Of a stretch of DNA of 64,000 nt, positions 24,300-33,040 are shown piece by piece. Origin of the DNA: Pelomonas margarita (GTDB taxonomy: Bacteria > Pseudomonadota > Gammaproteobacteria > Burkholderiales > Burkholderiaceae_C); assembly GCF_043555875.1 (NCBI RefSeq), contig NZ_JBIGHW010000009.1, positions 124,001 to 188,000 of the forward strand. The letters are read 5' to 3'. Numbering within the stretch: position 1 is the stretch's first letter; every line of letters starts with the position of its first letter. The notes under the pieces are model-generated. The model had not been told where the DNA came from and ran no database searches. It saw only the letters and a list, made by a program, of their open reading frames with translations. A program made the position numbers and the translations under genes.

Positions 24300-24953
24300 A
24301 TGAAGCGCCGCGATTTCTCCGCCCTGCTCGCCACCACACCCCTCGCGGGCACCGCCCTCGCCCAGGGCGGCCCGGTCGAAGGCCGGCACTACAACGTGCT
24401 GGCCCAGCCGCTGCCCACGGCGCCCGGCCGCATCGAGGTGATCGAGTTCTTCTGGTACGGCTGCCCGCACTGCTACGCCTTCGAGCCTCTGATCGAGCCC
24501 TGGGCCAAGCAGGTACCGGCCGACATCGCCTTCCGCAAGGCACATGTGGCCTTCCGCGCCAGCCTCAAGCCGCACCAGCGCATGTTCTATGCGCTCGAAG
24601 CCCTGGGCAAGGAAGCCCAGGCCCGGCCGGCCATCTTTGCCGCGATGCACCAGCAGGGTCAGAGCCTGGACGACCCCAAGGTGCAGGCCAAGTTCCTCGC
24701 CAACCTGGGCGTGGACGCGGCCAAGTACCTGGACGCCTACAACTCCTTCGGCGTGCAGACCAAGTGCACGCAGGCCGACAAGCTGTTCGACGCCTACCGC
24801 GCCGACGGTGTGCCCGCGCTGGGCATTGCCGGCCGCTTCATCACCTCGCCCACCATCGCCAGTGCCGGCCAGCGCCTGGCCGAGCACGAGTCGGGCCAGC
24901 GCGCGCTGCAGGTCGCCGACTTCCTGATCCAGCGCGTGCGCGCCAAGAAGTGA
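24300..24953 (+). CDS. dsbA: Periplasmic thiol:disulfide oxidoreductase DsbA
   Basis: Introduces disulfide bonds into periplasmic proteins. The product has 217 residues, with a signal peptide beginning MKRRDF (Tat-like double arginine but a short hydrophobic region), then a DsbA thioredoxin fold: EFFWYGCPHCYAFEP with the CPHC active site (Cys55, Cys58), a helical insertion, and the cis-proline loop DGVPALGIAGRF. It follows argS and the SPOR gene with a 23-base gap. The cysteine-rich secreted proteins in the window (PL3 lyase, PsiF) are plausible clients (inference). Confidence 0.93.
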   Translation: MKRRDFSALLATTPLAGTALAQGGPVEGRHYNVLAQPLPTAPGRIEVIEFFWYGCPHCYAFEPLIEPWAKQVPADIAFRKAHVAFRASLKPHQRMFYALEALGKEAQARPAIFAAMHQQGQSLDDPKVQAKFLANLGVDAAKYLDAYNSFGVQTKCTQADKLFDAYRADGVPALGIAGRFITSPTIASAGQRLAEHESGQRALQVADFLIQRVRAKK

Positions 24954-25031
24954 GCCCGGACGGCGCCGGCCGTCGCGGTACCCGCTGAGCCGCTTGCCGC
25001 GACGCAGAGGCTGAGGCGGCCGCCGCACCCA

Positions 25032-25037
25032 TAGAAT
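25032..25037 (+). promoter_or_regulatory. -10 box (TAGAAT) for lptA
   Basis: TAGAAT overlaps an upstream in-frame ATG (25036). If this box is used, that ATG is not in the mRNA, which supports the downstream ATG at 25060 as the real start. Confidence 0.4.
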
Positions 25038-25059
25038 GGCCTGCAACTTCCGTGCCGCC

Positions 25060-25665
25060 ATGCCTTTGCGCCTACTTCCCCTGCTGCTCGCCCTTGCTGC
25101 CGGCGCCGCCTTCGCGGAGAAGGCCGACCGCAGCAAGCCCCTCGTGTTCTCGTCCGACAAGCCGGGCCAGATCGACCAGGTCAACCAGCGCCTGGAGCTG
25201 GTTGGCAATGTCGTCGTCACCAAGGGCAGCCTGGCGCTGCGGGCCGAGAAGGTGGACGTGCGCGAGACCCGCGACGGCTACCACCAGGCCTATGCCAGCG
25301 GCACCAGCCAGCAGCCGGTGAGCTTCCGCCAGGCCCGCGACGTGCCCGGCGAGGCCATCGACGGCACGGCCGACCAGGTCGAGTACGACACACGCACGGA
25401 GGTCGTGCGCTTCATCGGCAATGCCCGCGTGCGCACCACGCGCGGCGCGATGGTCATGAACGAGATGGCCAGCGCGGTCATCATCTACAACAGCCGCACC
25501 GAGGTGGCCACGCTGGAAGGCGGCAGCGCCTCGCCCAACCCCAACGGCCGCACCCGCATCGTCGTGATGCCGCGCGCCGAGGCGGCCGACGACGCCAGCT
25601 CGGCGCCCGCGCCGACGCTGCCGCTGAAGCCGTCGACGACGCTGCAGCCGGGCAAGCCGTCGTGA
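25060..25665 (+). CDS. lptA: LPS transport periplasmic protein LptA
   Basis: Periplasmic bridge protein carrying lipopolysaccharide from LptB2FGC to LptDE. The 201-residue product has a clear signal peptide (MPLRLLPLLLALAAGAAFA) and an OstA/LptA beta-jellyroll: LVFSSDKPGQIDQVNQRLELVGNV...GSLALRAEKVDVRE...GTADQVEYDTRTEVVRFIGNARVRT. The C-terminal tail is low complexity. An ATG eight codons upstream is in frame but would spoil the signal peptide and overlaps the -10 box. The stop overlaps the GTG start of lptB. lptC does not precede it here, unlike in many proteobacteria; dsbA does. Confidence 0.93.
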   Translation: MPLRLLPLLLALAAGAAFAEKADRSKPLVFSSDKPGQIDQVNQRLELVGNVVVTKGSLALRAEKVDVRETRDGYHQAYASGTSQQPVSFRQARDVPGEAIDGTADQVEYDTRTEVVRFIGNARVRTTRGAMVMNEMASAVIIYNSRTEVATLEGGSASPNPNGRTRIVVMPRAEAADDASSAPAPTLPLKPSTTLQPGKPS

Positions 25666-26444
25666 CCCGCAGCGTCGCCCAGACTCCGCCAGCCAGCTGC
25701 GGCGGCAGCCGGCTCGAGGCCGAAGGCCTGGCCAAGACCTATGGCGTGCGCAAGGTCGTCAAGAACGTGCACGTGCGCGTGGACTGCGGCGAGGTGGTGG
25801 GCCTGCTGGGCCCCAACGGCGCGGGCAAGACTACGAGCTTCTACATGATCGTGGGCCTGGTGCGATCGGACGCCGGCATCATCCGCATCGACGGCGCCGA
25901 AGTGCAGCGCCTGCCCATCCACTCGCGCGCCCGGCTGGGGCTGAGCTACCTGCCACAGGAAGCCTCCATCTTCCGCAAGCTGACCGTCGAGCAGAACATC
26001 CGCGCTGTGCTGGAGCTGCAGCAGGACGAGCGCGGCAAGGCGCTGTCCAAGGCCCGCATCGACGAGCTGCTCAACGGCCTGCTGCATGACCTGTCCATCG
26101 AAGGCCTGCGCGACAGCCCGGCACCGGCGCTGTCCGGCGGCGAACGGCGCCGCGTGGAGATCGCCCGTGCGCTGGCCACGCAGCCGCGCTTCATCCTGCT
26201 GGACGAGCCCTTCGCCGGCGTGGATCCGATCGCGGTGCTGGAGATTCAGCGCATCATCAGCTTCCTGAAGGGGCGCGGCATCGGCGTGCTGATCACGGAC
26301 CACAACGTTCGCGAGACGCTGGGCATCTGCGACCGCGCCTACATCATCAGTGAGGGCGCTGTGCTCGCCGAAGGCACGCCCGACGAGATCGTGGCCAACG
26401 CCGACGTGCGCAAGGTCTACCTCGGCGAACACTTCCGGATGTAG
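25662..26444 (+). CDS. lptB: LPS export ABC transporter ATPase LptB
   Basis: Cytoplasmic ATPase powering LPS extraction from the inner membrane with LptFG. 260 residues: Walker A GPNGAGKTT, Q-loop YLPQEASIF, signature LSGGERRRVEIARAL, Walker B FILLDEPFAGVDP, switch His in LITDHNVRETL. These are near-identical to LptB family signatures. GTG start at 25662 overlaps the lptA stop (GTGA). The first 15 residues are a non-conserved extension. rpoN follows after two bases. Confidence 0.96.
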   Translation: MTRSVAQTPPASCGGSRLEAEGLAKTYGVRKVVKNVHVRVDCGEVVGLLGPNGAGKTTSFYMIVGLVRSDAGIIRIDGAEVQRLPIHSRARLGLSYLPQEASIFRKLTVEQNIRAVLELQQDERGKALSKARIDELLNGLLHDLSIEGLRDSPAPALSGGERRRVEIARALATQPRFILLDEPFAGVDPIAVLEIQRIISFLKGRGIGVLITDHNVRETLGICDRAYIISEGAVLAEGTPDEIVANADVRKVYLGEHFRM

Positions 26445-26446
26445 CG

Positions 26447-27940
26447 GTGAAACAGACGCTGCAAGTCCGCCTCAGTCAGCACCTCGCGCTGACACCCCAG
26501 CTGCAGCAATCCATCCGGCTGCTGCAGCTGTCCACGCTGGAGCTGCACCAGGAAGTCGAGCAGATGCTGGCCGCCAACCCGCTGCTGGAGGCGGAAGAGG
26601 AGTTCAGCGTCAGCGCACCGGAGCTGGCCACCAACGCGCCCGCCGAGAGCGGCACCGAGGCCTCGGCCGGAGAATCCGACGGCGGTGAGGCCGCCGAGTT
26701 GTCCGGCGAGGATTTCGGCGGCACCGAGCGCGAGGACTGGGAGAACGGCACCGAGCGCGACGACTTCGACGGCATCCGCGAGCTGCCCAGCAGCAGCTCA
26801 GCCGGCAGCGACGACGACGGCGAGCGCGAGAGCCAGGAGTCCGCCGGCACGACGCTGGCCGAACACCTCGCCGAACAGCTGGCCGGCATGACGCTGTCGC
26901 GCGAGGACCGCGCCGCGCTGCACGTGCTCATCGAGTCGCTGAACGAAGACGGCTACCTGGAAGACACGCTGGAAGAGCTGGCCGCGGCGCTGGTGCCCGA
27001 CGACGACGAGGACTGCGAGCAACTGCTGGACCACCTGCGCATCGCGCTGCGCCTGCTGCAGAGCCTGGACCCCGCCGGCATCGGCGCCCGCGACCTGGCC
27101 GAGTGCCTGACGCTGCAATTGCGCGCACTCCCTCGCAGCGTGCCCCAGGTCATCGCACTGCGCATCTGCCAGGGTCACCTGGAGCTGCTGGCCCGCCGCG
27201 ACATGCGCCGCCTGATGAACGAGACGGGCGCCGACGAGGCCACGCTGCGCGAGGCCCAGGCGCTGATCACGCGGCTGGAGCCCAAGCCCGGCCGGCGCTT
27301 CGCGCAGGGCGCCAGCGCGGCCATCGTGCCCGACGTCATCGTGCGCAAGGTGGGCCGCGAGTTCCGCGTCATGCTCAACCCCGAGGTGGCGCCCAAGCTG
27401 CGCATCAACGAGCTCTATGCCAACGCGCTGCGCGCCACGCGCGGCGGCATCAGCAACTCGCCACTGGGCGGGCAGCTGCAGGAGGCGCGCTGGTTCATCA
27501 AGAACATCCAGCAGCGCTTCGACACCATCCTGCGCGTCAGCCAGGCCATCGTGGAGCGCCAGCGAGGCTTCTTCACACACGGCGAGCTGGCCATGAAGCC
27601 GCTGGTGCTGCGCGAGATTGCCGACGAGCTGGGCCTGCACGAGTCCACTATTTCGCGCGTGACGACGGCCAAGTACATGGCCACGAGCTGGGGCACCTTC
27701 GAGCTGAAGTACTTCTTCGGCTCGGGGCTGAGCACCGAGGCCGGCGGCGAGGCCTCCAGCACCGCCGTGCGCGCGCTCATCAAGCAGTTCGTCGCGGCCG
27801 AGGACACCAAGAAGCCGCTGTCAGACAGCGCGCTGGCCGCCATGCTGGACGAACAAGGCATCCAGTGCGCGCGGCGCACGGTGGCCAAGTACCGCGAGGC
27901 GATGAAGATCGCGCCCGCCAACCTGCGCAAGGCGCTGTAA
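26447..27940 (+). CDS. rpoN: RNA polymerase sigma-54 factor
   Basis: Sigma factor for -24/-12 promoters that need AAA+ activators. The 497-residue product has region I (MKQTLQVRLSQHLALTPQLQQSIRLLQLSTLEL, Gln/Leu-rich), an acidic region II (about 60-150), the core-binding region, and the DNA-binding region with the RpoN box ARRTVAKYRE near the C-terminus. GTG start at 26447 follows lptB by two bases; lptA-lptB-rpoN is the standard proteobacterial arrangement. The acidic region II is long, with runs of Glu/Asp/Ser. The usual downstream hpf and pts genes are absent here; a secreted protein gene follows instead. Confidence 0.97.
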   Translation: MKQTLQVRLSQHLALTPQLQQSIRLLQLSTLELHQEVEQMLAANPLLEAEEEFSVSAPELATNAPAESGTEASAGESDGGEAAELSGEDFGGTEREDWENGTERDDFDGIRELPSSSSAGSDDDGERESQESAGTTLAEHLAEQLAGMTLSREDRAALHVLIESLNEDGYLEDTLEELAAALVPDDDEDCEQLLDHLRIALRLLQSLDPAGIGARDLAECLTLQLRALPRSVPQVIALRICQGHLELLARRDMRRLMNETGADEATLREAQALITRLEPKPGRRFAQGASAAIVPDVIVRKVGREFRVMLNPEVAPKLRINELYANALRATRGGISNSPLGGQLQEARWFIKNIQQRFDTILRVSQAIVERQRGFFTHGELAMKPLVLREIADELGLHESTISRVTTAKYMATSWGTFELKYFFGSGLSTEAGGEASSTAVRALIKQFVAAEDTKKPLSDSALAAMLDEQGIQCARRTVAKYREAMKIAPANLRKAL

Positions 27941-27949
27941 GGAGCTCGC

Positions 27950-28432
27950 ATGATCCGCAACCTGTGCACGGCGCTGCTGCTGAGCAGCTGTGGCGGCATG
28001 GCCTGCGCTGCCGGCGCACAAGACCTGACCGGCGACGTCAAGACCTGCCGCCAGCAAGTGGACGCCGCGAGCCGGCTGCGCTGCTATGACGCGATCAGCC
28101 TGCCCGCAGATGCGCCAGCGGCCACGACCAAATCCGTCGCGCACGCAGCCGAGGCGGTCGCGAAATTCGGCCAGGAGGCCGTCAAGCCGCCCGCCGGCAA
28201 CCCGCCAGCACTGCAGCAGGTCGAGAGCCGCATTCGCGGTCGCTTCCAGGGCTGGCGGCCGAACCAGCGCATGGAGCTGGAGAACGGCCAGGTCTGGCGC
28301 ATCGCCGATGACAGCGAGGCGCTGTACGACCTGCAAGACCCCAAGGTGGTCGTGCATCGAGGCCTTTTTGGCGCTTACTTCCTGGAGATCGACGGCGTGC
28401 CCTTCCAGGTCCGCGTGGTGCGGGCCCGCTGA
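27950..28432 (+). CDS. Hypothetical exported protein with CYD motif
   Basis: 160-residue protein with an N-terminal signal sequence (cut near ACAAG) and two recognisable pieces: an N-terminal C-x9-RLRCYDAI motif, shared with various uncharacterised exported proteins, and a C-terminal beta-rich domain (RFQGWRPNQRMELENGQVWRIAD...VVVHRGLFGAYFLEIDGVPFQVRVVR). I cannot assign a function. A good ribosome site (AAGGAG) precedes ATG 27950, ten bases after rpoN, so it may be cotranscribed with rpoN. Confidence 0.75.
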   Translation: MIRNLCTALLLSSCGGMACAAGAQDLTGDVKTCRQQVDAASRLRCYDAISLPADAPAATTKSVAHAAEAVAKFGQEAVKPPAGNPPALQQVESRIRGRFQGWRPNQRMELENGQVWRIADDSEALYDLQDPKVVVHRGLFGAYFLEIDGVPFQVRVVRAR

Positions 28433-28448
28433 CGTCACGGCCGTGCAA

Positions 28449-28469
28449 GCTCGCCGCCTTGAGGCGAGC
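28449..28469 (+). repeat. 7-bp hairpin after the exported-protein gene
   Basis: GCTCGCC (28449-28455) and GGCGAGC (28463-28469) flank a 7-nt loop, 17 bases after the stop codon. No T-run follows, so it is at best a weak or Rho-assisted terminator. Confidence 0.4.
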
Positions 28470-28504
28470 TGCCGTAGCCCACGTCCATCGCGCTGCGGCG
28501 CGTC

Positions 28505-28782
28505 ATGCAGCGCCACCCGCACGCCGTGCAGGGCATGGAGGCCGGCGCCAAGGCCAACTACGACGGCATCGAGGCCTTCTTCCACGCCGACTTCCGCAAG
28601 GATCTGAAGAAGGTGAACGTGCCGACACGGGTCATCCACGGTGCCGATGACCAGATCGTGCCCCTCGAGACGATGGCCGTGCGACAGCCAAGCTGGTCAA
28701 GGGCGCTCGCGGCCCGCACGGCATCACAGACACGCACAAGGACCGGCTGAACCAGGACCTGCTGGGCTTCGCGCGCCAGTGA
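28505..28782 (+). pseudogene. C-terminal remnant of an alpha/beta hydrolase (non-heme haloperoxidase type)
   Basis: The frame from 28505 encodes VQGMEAGAKANYDGIEAF, then KKVNVPTRVIHGADDQIVPLETMA, the end region of chloroperoxidase-like hydrolases including the acid loop (GADDQIVP). Near 28680 the reading frame changes: another frame continues AKLVKGARGPHGITDTHKD and ends at TGA 28780-28782, which is the catalytic-histidine end (PHGITDTHKD) with several residues before it deleted. The N-terminal two thirds (nucleophile elbow) are missing. A clear decayed gene. Confidence 0.75.
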
Positions 28783-28845
28783 GCTCGCGTTGAGGGGCTC
28801 GGCGGGCAGTGAGAATGCGTGGTTAAAAAAGGAGCCGAGAAAACA

Positions 28846-29235
28846 ATGAAAGTCGCATACATCGCCCTCTTGGCCCTGCCCGTGCTGACCGGCTGCGTCA
28901 GCATCGAGCTGCCCGGCGTGGTCTCCGACACGGCCAAGGTGGCCAAGGACACCTACAAGTCGGTCACCAGCAAAAAAGCGCCGCCGGAAACGCCCAAGCC
29001 GGCTGTCGCCCCCGCCAACAGCGTGGCCAATACCTACGTGGGCCTTGAAAGCCAGACCCCGGCCGAGATCAAGCAGCTCTGCGTGGACGAGGCCGCAGCC
29101 AAGCTGTTCAAGGCCCATGGCAAGACGGTGGCCTACACCGTGACCGAGAACACCCTTTCGGCGATCAACAACGCGATCGCGGCGAACTGCCGCATCACCG
29201 TCAACAAGCCCGGCCCGACGACGACGGCCGAGTAG
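28846..29235 (+). CDS. Hypothetical lipoprotein
   Basis: 129-residue predicted lipoprotein: MKVAYIALLALPVLTGCVSIELPG gives a signal peptide with lipobox LTGC. After a Lys/Pro/Ala linker, a small conserved-looking domain follows (EIKQLCVDEAAAKLFKAHGKTVAYTVTENTLSAINNAIAANCRITV) with two cysteines that could form a disulfide. I do not recognise the family. Start ATG 28846 is chosen over an in-frame GTG at 28819 because an A-rich ribosome site (AAAAAAGGAG) lies 11 bases upstream and because it gives the signal peptide. Composition is less GC-rich than the surroundings. Confidence 0.75.
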   Translation: MKVAYIALLALPVLTGCVSIELPGVVSDTAKVAKDTYKSVTSKKAPPETPKPAVAPANSVANTYVGLESQTPAEIKQLCVDEAAAKLFKAHGKTVAYTVTENTLSAINNAIAANCRITVNKPGPTTTAE

Positions 29236-29255
29236 GCCTCCGCAGGCGCCTGACG

Positions 29256-30125
29256 TCAGTCTTTGGACGGCCCCGTCTCCGGCGCCAGCGGCTCGAACAC
29301 GAAGCGCATGCCGCGCGTGTAGCTCTCGGCCTTGGTGCCGGCATGGCGTTCGCCATCGATGGTGCGGTTCTGGAACACCAGGCCAGGATGCTTCAGCGTC
29401 GGCAGCAGCGCTTGGTAGCGCTGGATGCCAGCCAGGAATCCAGGCCACTCATGCTCGGCACCGGTCACATACAACCGCGCGTTCAGCGGCTTGCCCGTCG
29501 CGGCGTAGACCCTGGCCTGGCCAATGATCCAGTCGCCCCCCACCACCACCGCCGGGCTGGCCGCGATGTAGCCTTTGAACAATTCCGGCTTGGCGTACAT
29601 CGCGTGCAGCGTGAACAGCCCACCCAGCGAGCTGCCGGCGAGATAGCGCTGCGCCGGGTCGGCACGGTACTCGCGCTCCAGCAGCGGGAAGATGTCCTTC
29701 TGCAGCGACGCGATGAACTTGTCGGCATGGCCGGTGCCGAATGCCAGCGGCCCCAGCTTCACCGGTGACAGCTCCCAGCCACGCAACTCGCCGTAGTCCA
29801 GGTAGTCGCCCGCATAGCCCAGGCCCACGACGATGAACTCCGGCACGACCTTGTCGTAGGCCAGGTTGTTGTACGACGCGACGACGGTGGCGAAGTCCCA
29901 GTAGCCGTCGGTCACGTACAGCACCGGGTAGCGCCGCTGGGACTCCTTGGCAAATGAGCCCGGCAGGTGGATGTGCAGCTGGTAGGCCCGCCCGTCGGCG
30001 TTCTTGGGCAGCGCACGCAGCTGGGTGTTGGGGATGGTGTGCGCAGGGTAGGCCGGCGCCGGGTCAGTCGCCTGGACCTGCGCAACGCCGAACAGGAAAG
30101 CCAGGGACAGAACGATTCGCTTCAC
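29256..30125 (-). CDS. Secreted alpha/beta hydrolase of the esterase D/Fes (PF00756) type
   Basis: 289-residue exported hydrolase. The signal peptide ends near VQA-TDP. The core has YPVLYVTDGYWDFATV, the nucleophile elbow AGSSLGGLF (GxSxGG), a glutamate/aspartate region, and a C-terminal histidine in DGERHAGTKAES, consistent with a Ser-His-acid triad. The family includes S-formylglutathione hydrolase, enterochelin esterase (IroE/Fes) and feruloyl or acetyl esterases. The RRYPVLYVTDG start and periplasmic location resemble IroE-like esterases. Start is GTG at 30125. It is divergent from the methyltransferase gene. Confidence 0.85.
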   Translation of the reverse strand: MKRIVLSLAFLFGVAQVQATDPAPAYPAHTIPNTQLRALPKNADGRAYQLHIHLPGSFAKESQRRYPVLYVTDGYWDFATVVASYNNLAYDKVVPEFIVVGLGYAGDYLDYGELRGWELSPVKLGPLAFGTGHADKFIASLQKDIFPLLEREYRADPAQRYLAGSSLGGLFTLHAMYAKPELFKGYIAASPAVVVGGDWIIGQARVYAATGKPLNARLYVTGAEHEWPGFLAGIQRYQALLPTLKHPGLVFQNRTIDGERHAGTKAESYTRGMRFVFEPLAPETGPSKD

Positions 30126-30141
30126 GGGCAGGCTCCAGGCT

Positions 30142-30157
30142 TGGATAACGCTATCCA
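30142..30157. promoter_or_regulatory. Operator-like inverted repeat TGGATA-N4-TATCCA
   Basis: Perfect 6+6 bp dyad with a 4-bp spacer in the 57-bp divergent gap between the esterase and methyltransferase genes. The regulator is unknown. Confidence 0.4.
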
Positions 30158-30170
30158 GTTTAGGGCCGGC

Positions 30171-30176
30171 GACAAT
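30171..30176 (+). promoter_or_regulatory. Possible -10 box (GACAAT) directly before the methyltransferase start
   Basis: GACAAT lies 6 bases before GTG 30183 and is flanked by two GCCGGC palindromes. If used, the mRNA would be leaderless. Confidence 0.3.
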
Positions 30177-30182
30177 GCCGGC

Positions 30183-31469
30183 GTGAGCCTGCCCAACAAG
30201 TTATCCCTTTTCGTGTCCTGCCCCGGTGGCGTCGAGCCGCTGCTGGAGGAGGAGCTCAAACGCTTCCTGCCGCCCGGCGTGCGCAGCAAGGTCGAAGCCC
30301 TGCGAGGCGGCTGCGGCGTGCTCGGCACGGCCGAGGACGTCATGCGCATCAACCTCGAGAGCCGGCTGGCGCAGCGCGTGCTCGTCGAGATCATCGAAGG
30401 CCCCTACCGCCACGAAGACGACCTCTACTCGCTAGCCCGCCGTGTCGACTGGCGCGACTGGCTGACGCCAAAGCACACGCTGCGCATCGACACCACCGCG
30501 CAGCGCTCGCCGCTGAAGAGCCTGAACTTCGCCGCGCTGCGCATCAAGGACGCCATCTGCGACCAGCTGCGCGAGCACACCGGCGAGCGCCCCAGCGTCG
30601 ACACGCAGCGCCCCGACCTGCCCGTCGTGCTGCACGTGGGCCCCGAGCGCGCGGCAATCTACGTCGACACCTCCGGCGAACCGCTGTTCAAGCGCGGCTG
30701 GCGCATCGACAAGGGCGACGCCCCGCTGAAGGAGACGCTGGCCGCCGCGATGCTGGCTGCCGCCGGCTGGCGTGGCACGCCCGAGGAAGGCGGCGCCTTG
30801 CACGACCCTTGCTGCGGCTCCGGCACCATCCCCATCGAGGCCGCGTTGATCGCCTGCGACTCGGCCCCTGGCCTGCAGCGCCGCTTCGCGTTCGAGCACC
30901 AACTGCCCTTCTCCACGCCGGCCATGAAGGTCGCGTGGGGCGAGATGGCGCAGGCCGCCCGCGCCCGCATTCACGCGCCCGCCGTGCCCATCTACGCCAG
31001 CGATGTGGCCTTCCGCATGGTCGACTTCGCGCGCCGCAATGCCGAGCGCGCGGGCGTGGCGCAATACATCCAGTTCAACGGCGGTGACGCGCTGGAGCGC
31101 CCAGCACCGGCCCTGCCCGACGGCATGCCTGGCGCCATCGTCATGAACCCGCCCTACGGCGAGCGCATCGAGGTGCGCGGCAAGGCCGCGATGACGCGCG
31201 ATGCCGGCGGCAGCGAGGAACGTGACGGCGGCGACGACTTCTTCCCCCGCCTGGCTGCGCACTGGAAGCGCCAATACACCGAGAACCCCGCCGGCTGGAC
31301 GGCCTGGATGCTCAGCCCCGACATGAAGCTGCCGAGCAAGATGCGGCTGAAGGAAGCGCGCCGCGTGCCGATGTGGAACGGCCCCATCGAATGCCGTCTG
31401 TTCCGCTTCGACCTCATCAAGGGCTCGGCGCGCAAGCCCAGCGACGCGCCCGCGGACACGCCCACCTGA
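30183..31469 (+). CDS. RlmL-like 23S rRNA (guanine-N2) methyltransferase, THUMP domain
   Basis: SAM-dependent RNA methyltransferase of 428 residues: an N-terminal ferredoxin-like/THUMP region (LFVSCPGGVEPLLEEELKRFLP, about 1-165) followed by a Rossmann methylase with DPCCGSGTIPIEAAL (SAM motif I) and the catalytic NPPYGER. It corresponds to the N-terminal m2G2445 half of E. coli RlmL; the second (RlmK) half is absent, as in many bacteria. The conserved N-terminus starts only just after GTG 30183 (MSLPNKLSLFVSCPGG), which decides the start. The C-terminal 20 residues are basic and low complexity. Confidence 0.88.
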   Translation: MSLPNKLSLFVSCPGGVEPLLEEELKRFLPPGVRSKVEALRGGCGVLGTAEDVMRINLESRLAQRVLVEIIEGPYRHEDDLYSLARRVDWRDWLTPKHTLRIDTTAQRSPLKSLNFAALRIKDAICDQLREHTGERPSVDTQRPDLPVVLHVGPERAAIYVDTSGEPLFKRGWRIDKGDAPLKETLAAAMLAAAGWRGTPEEGGALHDPCCGSGTIPIEAALIACDSAPGLQRRFAFEHQLPFSTPAMKVAWGEMAQAARARIHAPAVPIYASDVAFRMVDFARRNAERAGVAQYIQFNGGDALERPAPALPDGMPGAIVMNPPYGERIEVRGKAAMTRDAGGSEERDGGDDFFPRLAAHWKRQYTENPAGWTAWMLSPDMKLPSKMRLKEARRVPMWNGPIECRLFRFDLIKGSARKPSDAPADTPT

Positions 31470-31477
31470 CACTGCCC

Positions 31478-33010
31478 ATGCAGCGCCGCGATCTCTTCCG
31501 CGTCCTGGCTGCTGCCGGCCTCGGCCAGCTCACGAGCGCCCATGGCGCCACACCCAGGCTGGAGGCCGACCCCTTCCAGCTGGGCGTGGCCAGCGGCAGC
31601 CCCACGGCCAGCAGCGTCGTGCTGTGGACGCGGCTGATGCCGCTGAACCCGCTGAACAACCCCTGGGCACGCGAAACGCTGGATGTGCGCTGGGAACTGG
31701 CCGCCGACCCCGGCTTCGCCCAGGTGCTGCGCGCCGGCACCGTGCAGGCCCTGCCCCTGCTGGCGCACAGCGTGCACGTGGAGCTGCAGGGCCTGCCGGC
31801 CGACACCCATTTTTTCTACCGATTCCTGATCGGCGACGCGACCAGTCCCGTGGGCCGCACGCGCACGCTGCCGACCGCCGACCAGGCCGTCGACCGCCTG
31901 CGCCTGGGCCTGGCCTCATGCCAGCGCCTGGGCAATGGCCTGTTCGGCGCCTACACGCGGCTGATCGAGGACGGCGTGGATCTGATCGCCTTCGTCGGCG
32001 ACTACATCTACGAGTCCGGCGCCTGGCCCACGGCTGCCCTGCCACGCGGTCTCACACCGGCCAGCGACCTGGGCGGCTACCGGCTGCATCACGAGACCCA
32101 CAAGCTCGAACCCACACTGCAGGCCGCCCACGCCGCTGTGCCCTGGCTGGTGACCTGGGACGACCACGAGGTCGTCAACGACTACGCCGGGGCCCCGTTG
32201 CAAGGCCTGAGCAGCGGCGATGCCCGGCGCCGCGCGGCCGCCTACCAGGCCTACTACGAGCACATGCCGCTGCCGCTGTCGGCCTTGCGCCGCGGCCTCG
32301 CGGGCCTGACGCAGACGGGCGACGAACTGCGCCTATATGGCCGCCAGGCCTGGGGGCGGCTGGCCCAGTTGCACCTGCTGGACTGCCGGCAGTACCGCAG
32401 CGCGCCGGCCTGCACCGGGCTGCGCGGCCTCGTGGCGCCCGATGACTGCGCGGGGCTGCAGCGCCCCGACCGCACGCTGCTTGGCAGCGAGCAGGAAGCC
32501 TGGCTGCTCGACGGCCTGGCCGACACCGAACGCCCCTGGCAGCTGATGCTGCAGACCACCATGGTGGCACCGCGCCGCATCCCCTTCGGCGGCGGCCACC
32601 GAGTCTGGATCGACGGCTGGGACGGCTATCCCGCCTCGCGCCAGCGCCTGCTGGAGCGCCTGCAGGCGCAGCGCACGCCCGGCGCCGTCTTCCTCGGCGG
32701 CGACCTGCACGAGAACTGGGCCACGGAGATCCGCCAGCCCGACGGCAAGCCAGTGGCCACCGAGTTCGTCGGCGCCGGCATCACGATGAAGTCCTTCTTC
32801 CCGCGCATGACGCCCGACATCCTGGCCGCCAACCCGCACGCCCGCTACGCCGACGGCAGCGCCTGCGGCTACGCGCTGATCGACGTGACGCCGCAGCGCC
32901 TGCGCTGCGATTTCCGTGTCGTCGACAGCCTCGCCACCAACACGCCGGCCGTCCGCACGGCGGCCAGCTTCACGGTCGAGGCCGGTCAGCCGCGCCTGGT
33001 CAAAACCTGA
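31478..33010 (+). CDS. PhoD-like alkaline phosphatase/phosphodiesterase, Tat-exported
   Basis: Extracytoplasmic metallophosphoesterase of 510 residues. The N-terminus MQRRDLFRVLAAAGLGQL is a Tat-type signal. It has the PhoD N-terminal domain (FQLGVASGSPTASSVVLWTRL) and the catalytic domain with LGLASCQRL, FVGDYIYE, WDDHEVVNDYAG and GGDLHENWA, which supply the metal ligands (Asp, Asn, His). Family members hydrolyse phosphate mono- and diesters and depend on calcium and iron. ATG 31478 is chosen, eight bases after the previous stop. It probably serves phosphate acquisition. Confidence 0.92.
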   Translation: MQRRDLFRVLAAAGLGQLTSAHGATPRLEADPFQLGVASGSPTASSVVLWTRLMPLNPLNNPWARETLDVRWELAADPGFAQVLRAGTVQALPLLAHSVHVELQGLPADTHFFYRFLIGDATSPVGRTRTLPTADQAVDRLRLGLASCQRLGNGLFGAYTRLIEDGVDLIAFVGDYIYESGAWPTAALPRGLTPASDLGGYRLHHETHKLEPTLQAAHAAVPWLVTWDDHEVVNDYAGAPLQGLSSGDARRRAAAYQAYYEHMPLPLSALRRGLAGLTQTGDELRLYGRQAWGRLAQLHLLDCRQYRSAPACTGLRGLVAPDDCAGLQRPDRTLLGSEQEAWLLDGLADTERPWQLMLQTTMVAPRRIPFGGGHRVWIDGWDGYPASRQRLLERLQAQRTPGAVFLGGDLHENWATEIRQPDGKPVATEFVGAGITMKSFFPRMTPDILAANPHARYADGSACGYALIDVTPQRLRCDFRVVDSLATNTPAVRTAASFTVEAGQPRLVKT

Positions 33011-33040
33011 CGCAAAAGGTCTGCGAGCCGCCTGGCCCGC

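Noticed and set aside
25036..25059. Upstream ATG (25036) as the start of lptA
   Set aside because: It overlaps the likely -10 box and would put eight polar residues before an otherwise standard signal peptide.
30158..30183. Palindrome pair GCCGGC around the methyltransferase start as a regulatory operator
   Set aside because: GCCGGC is frequent in this GC-rich sequence, so two copies 6 bp apart are weak evidence.
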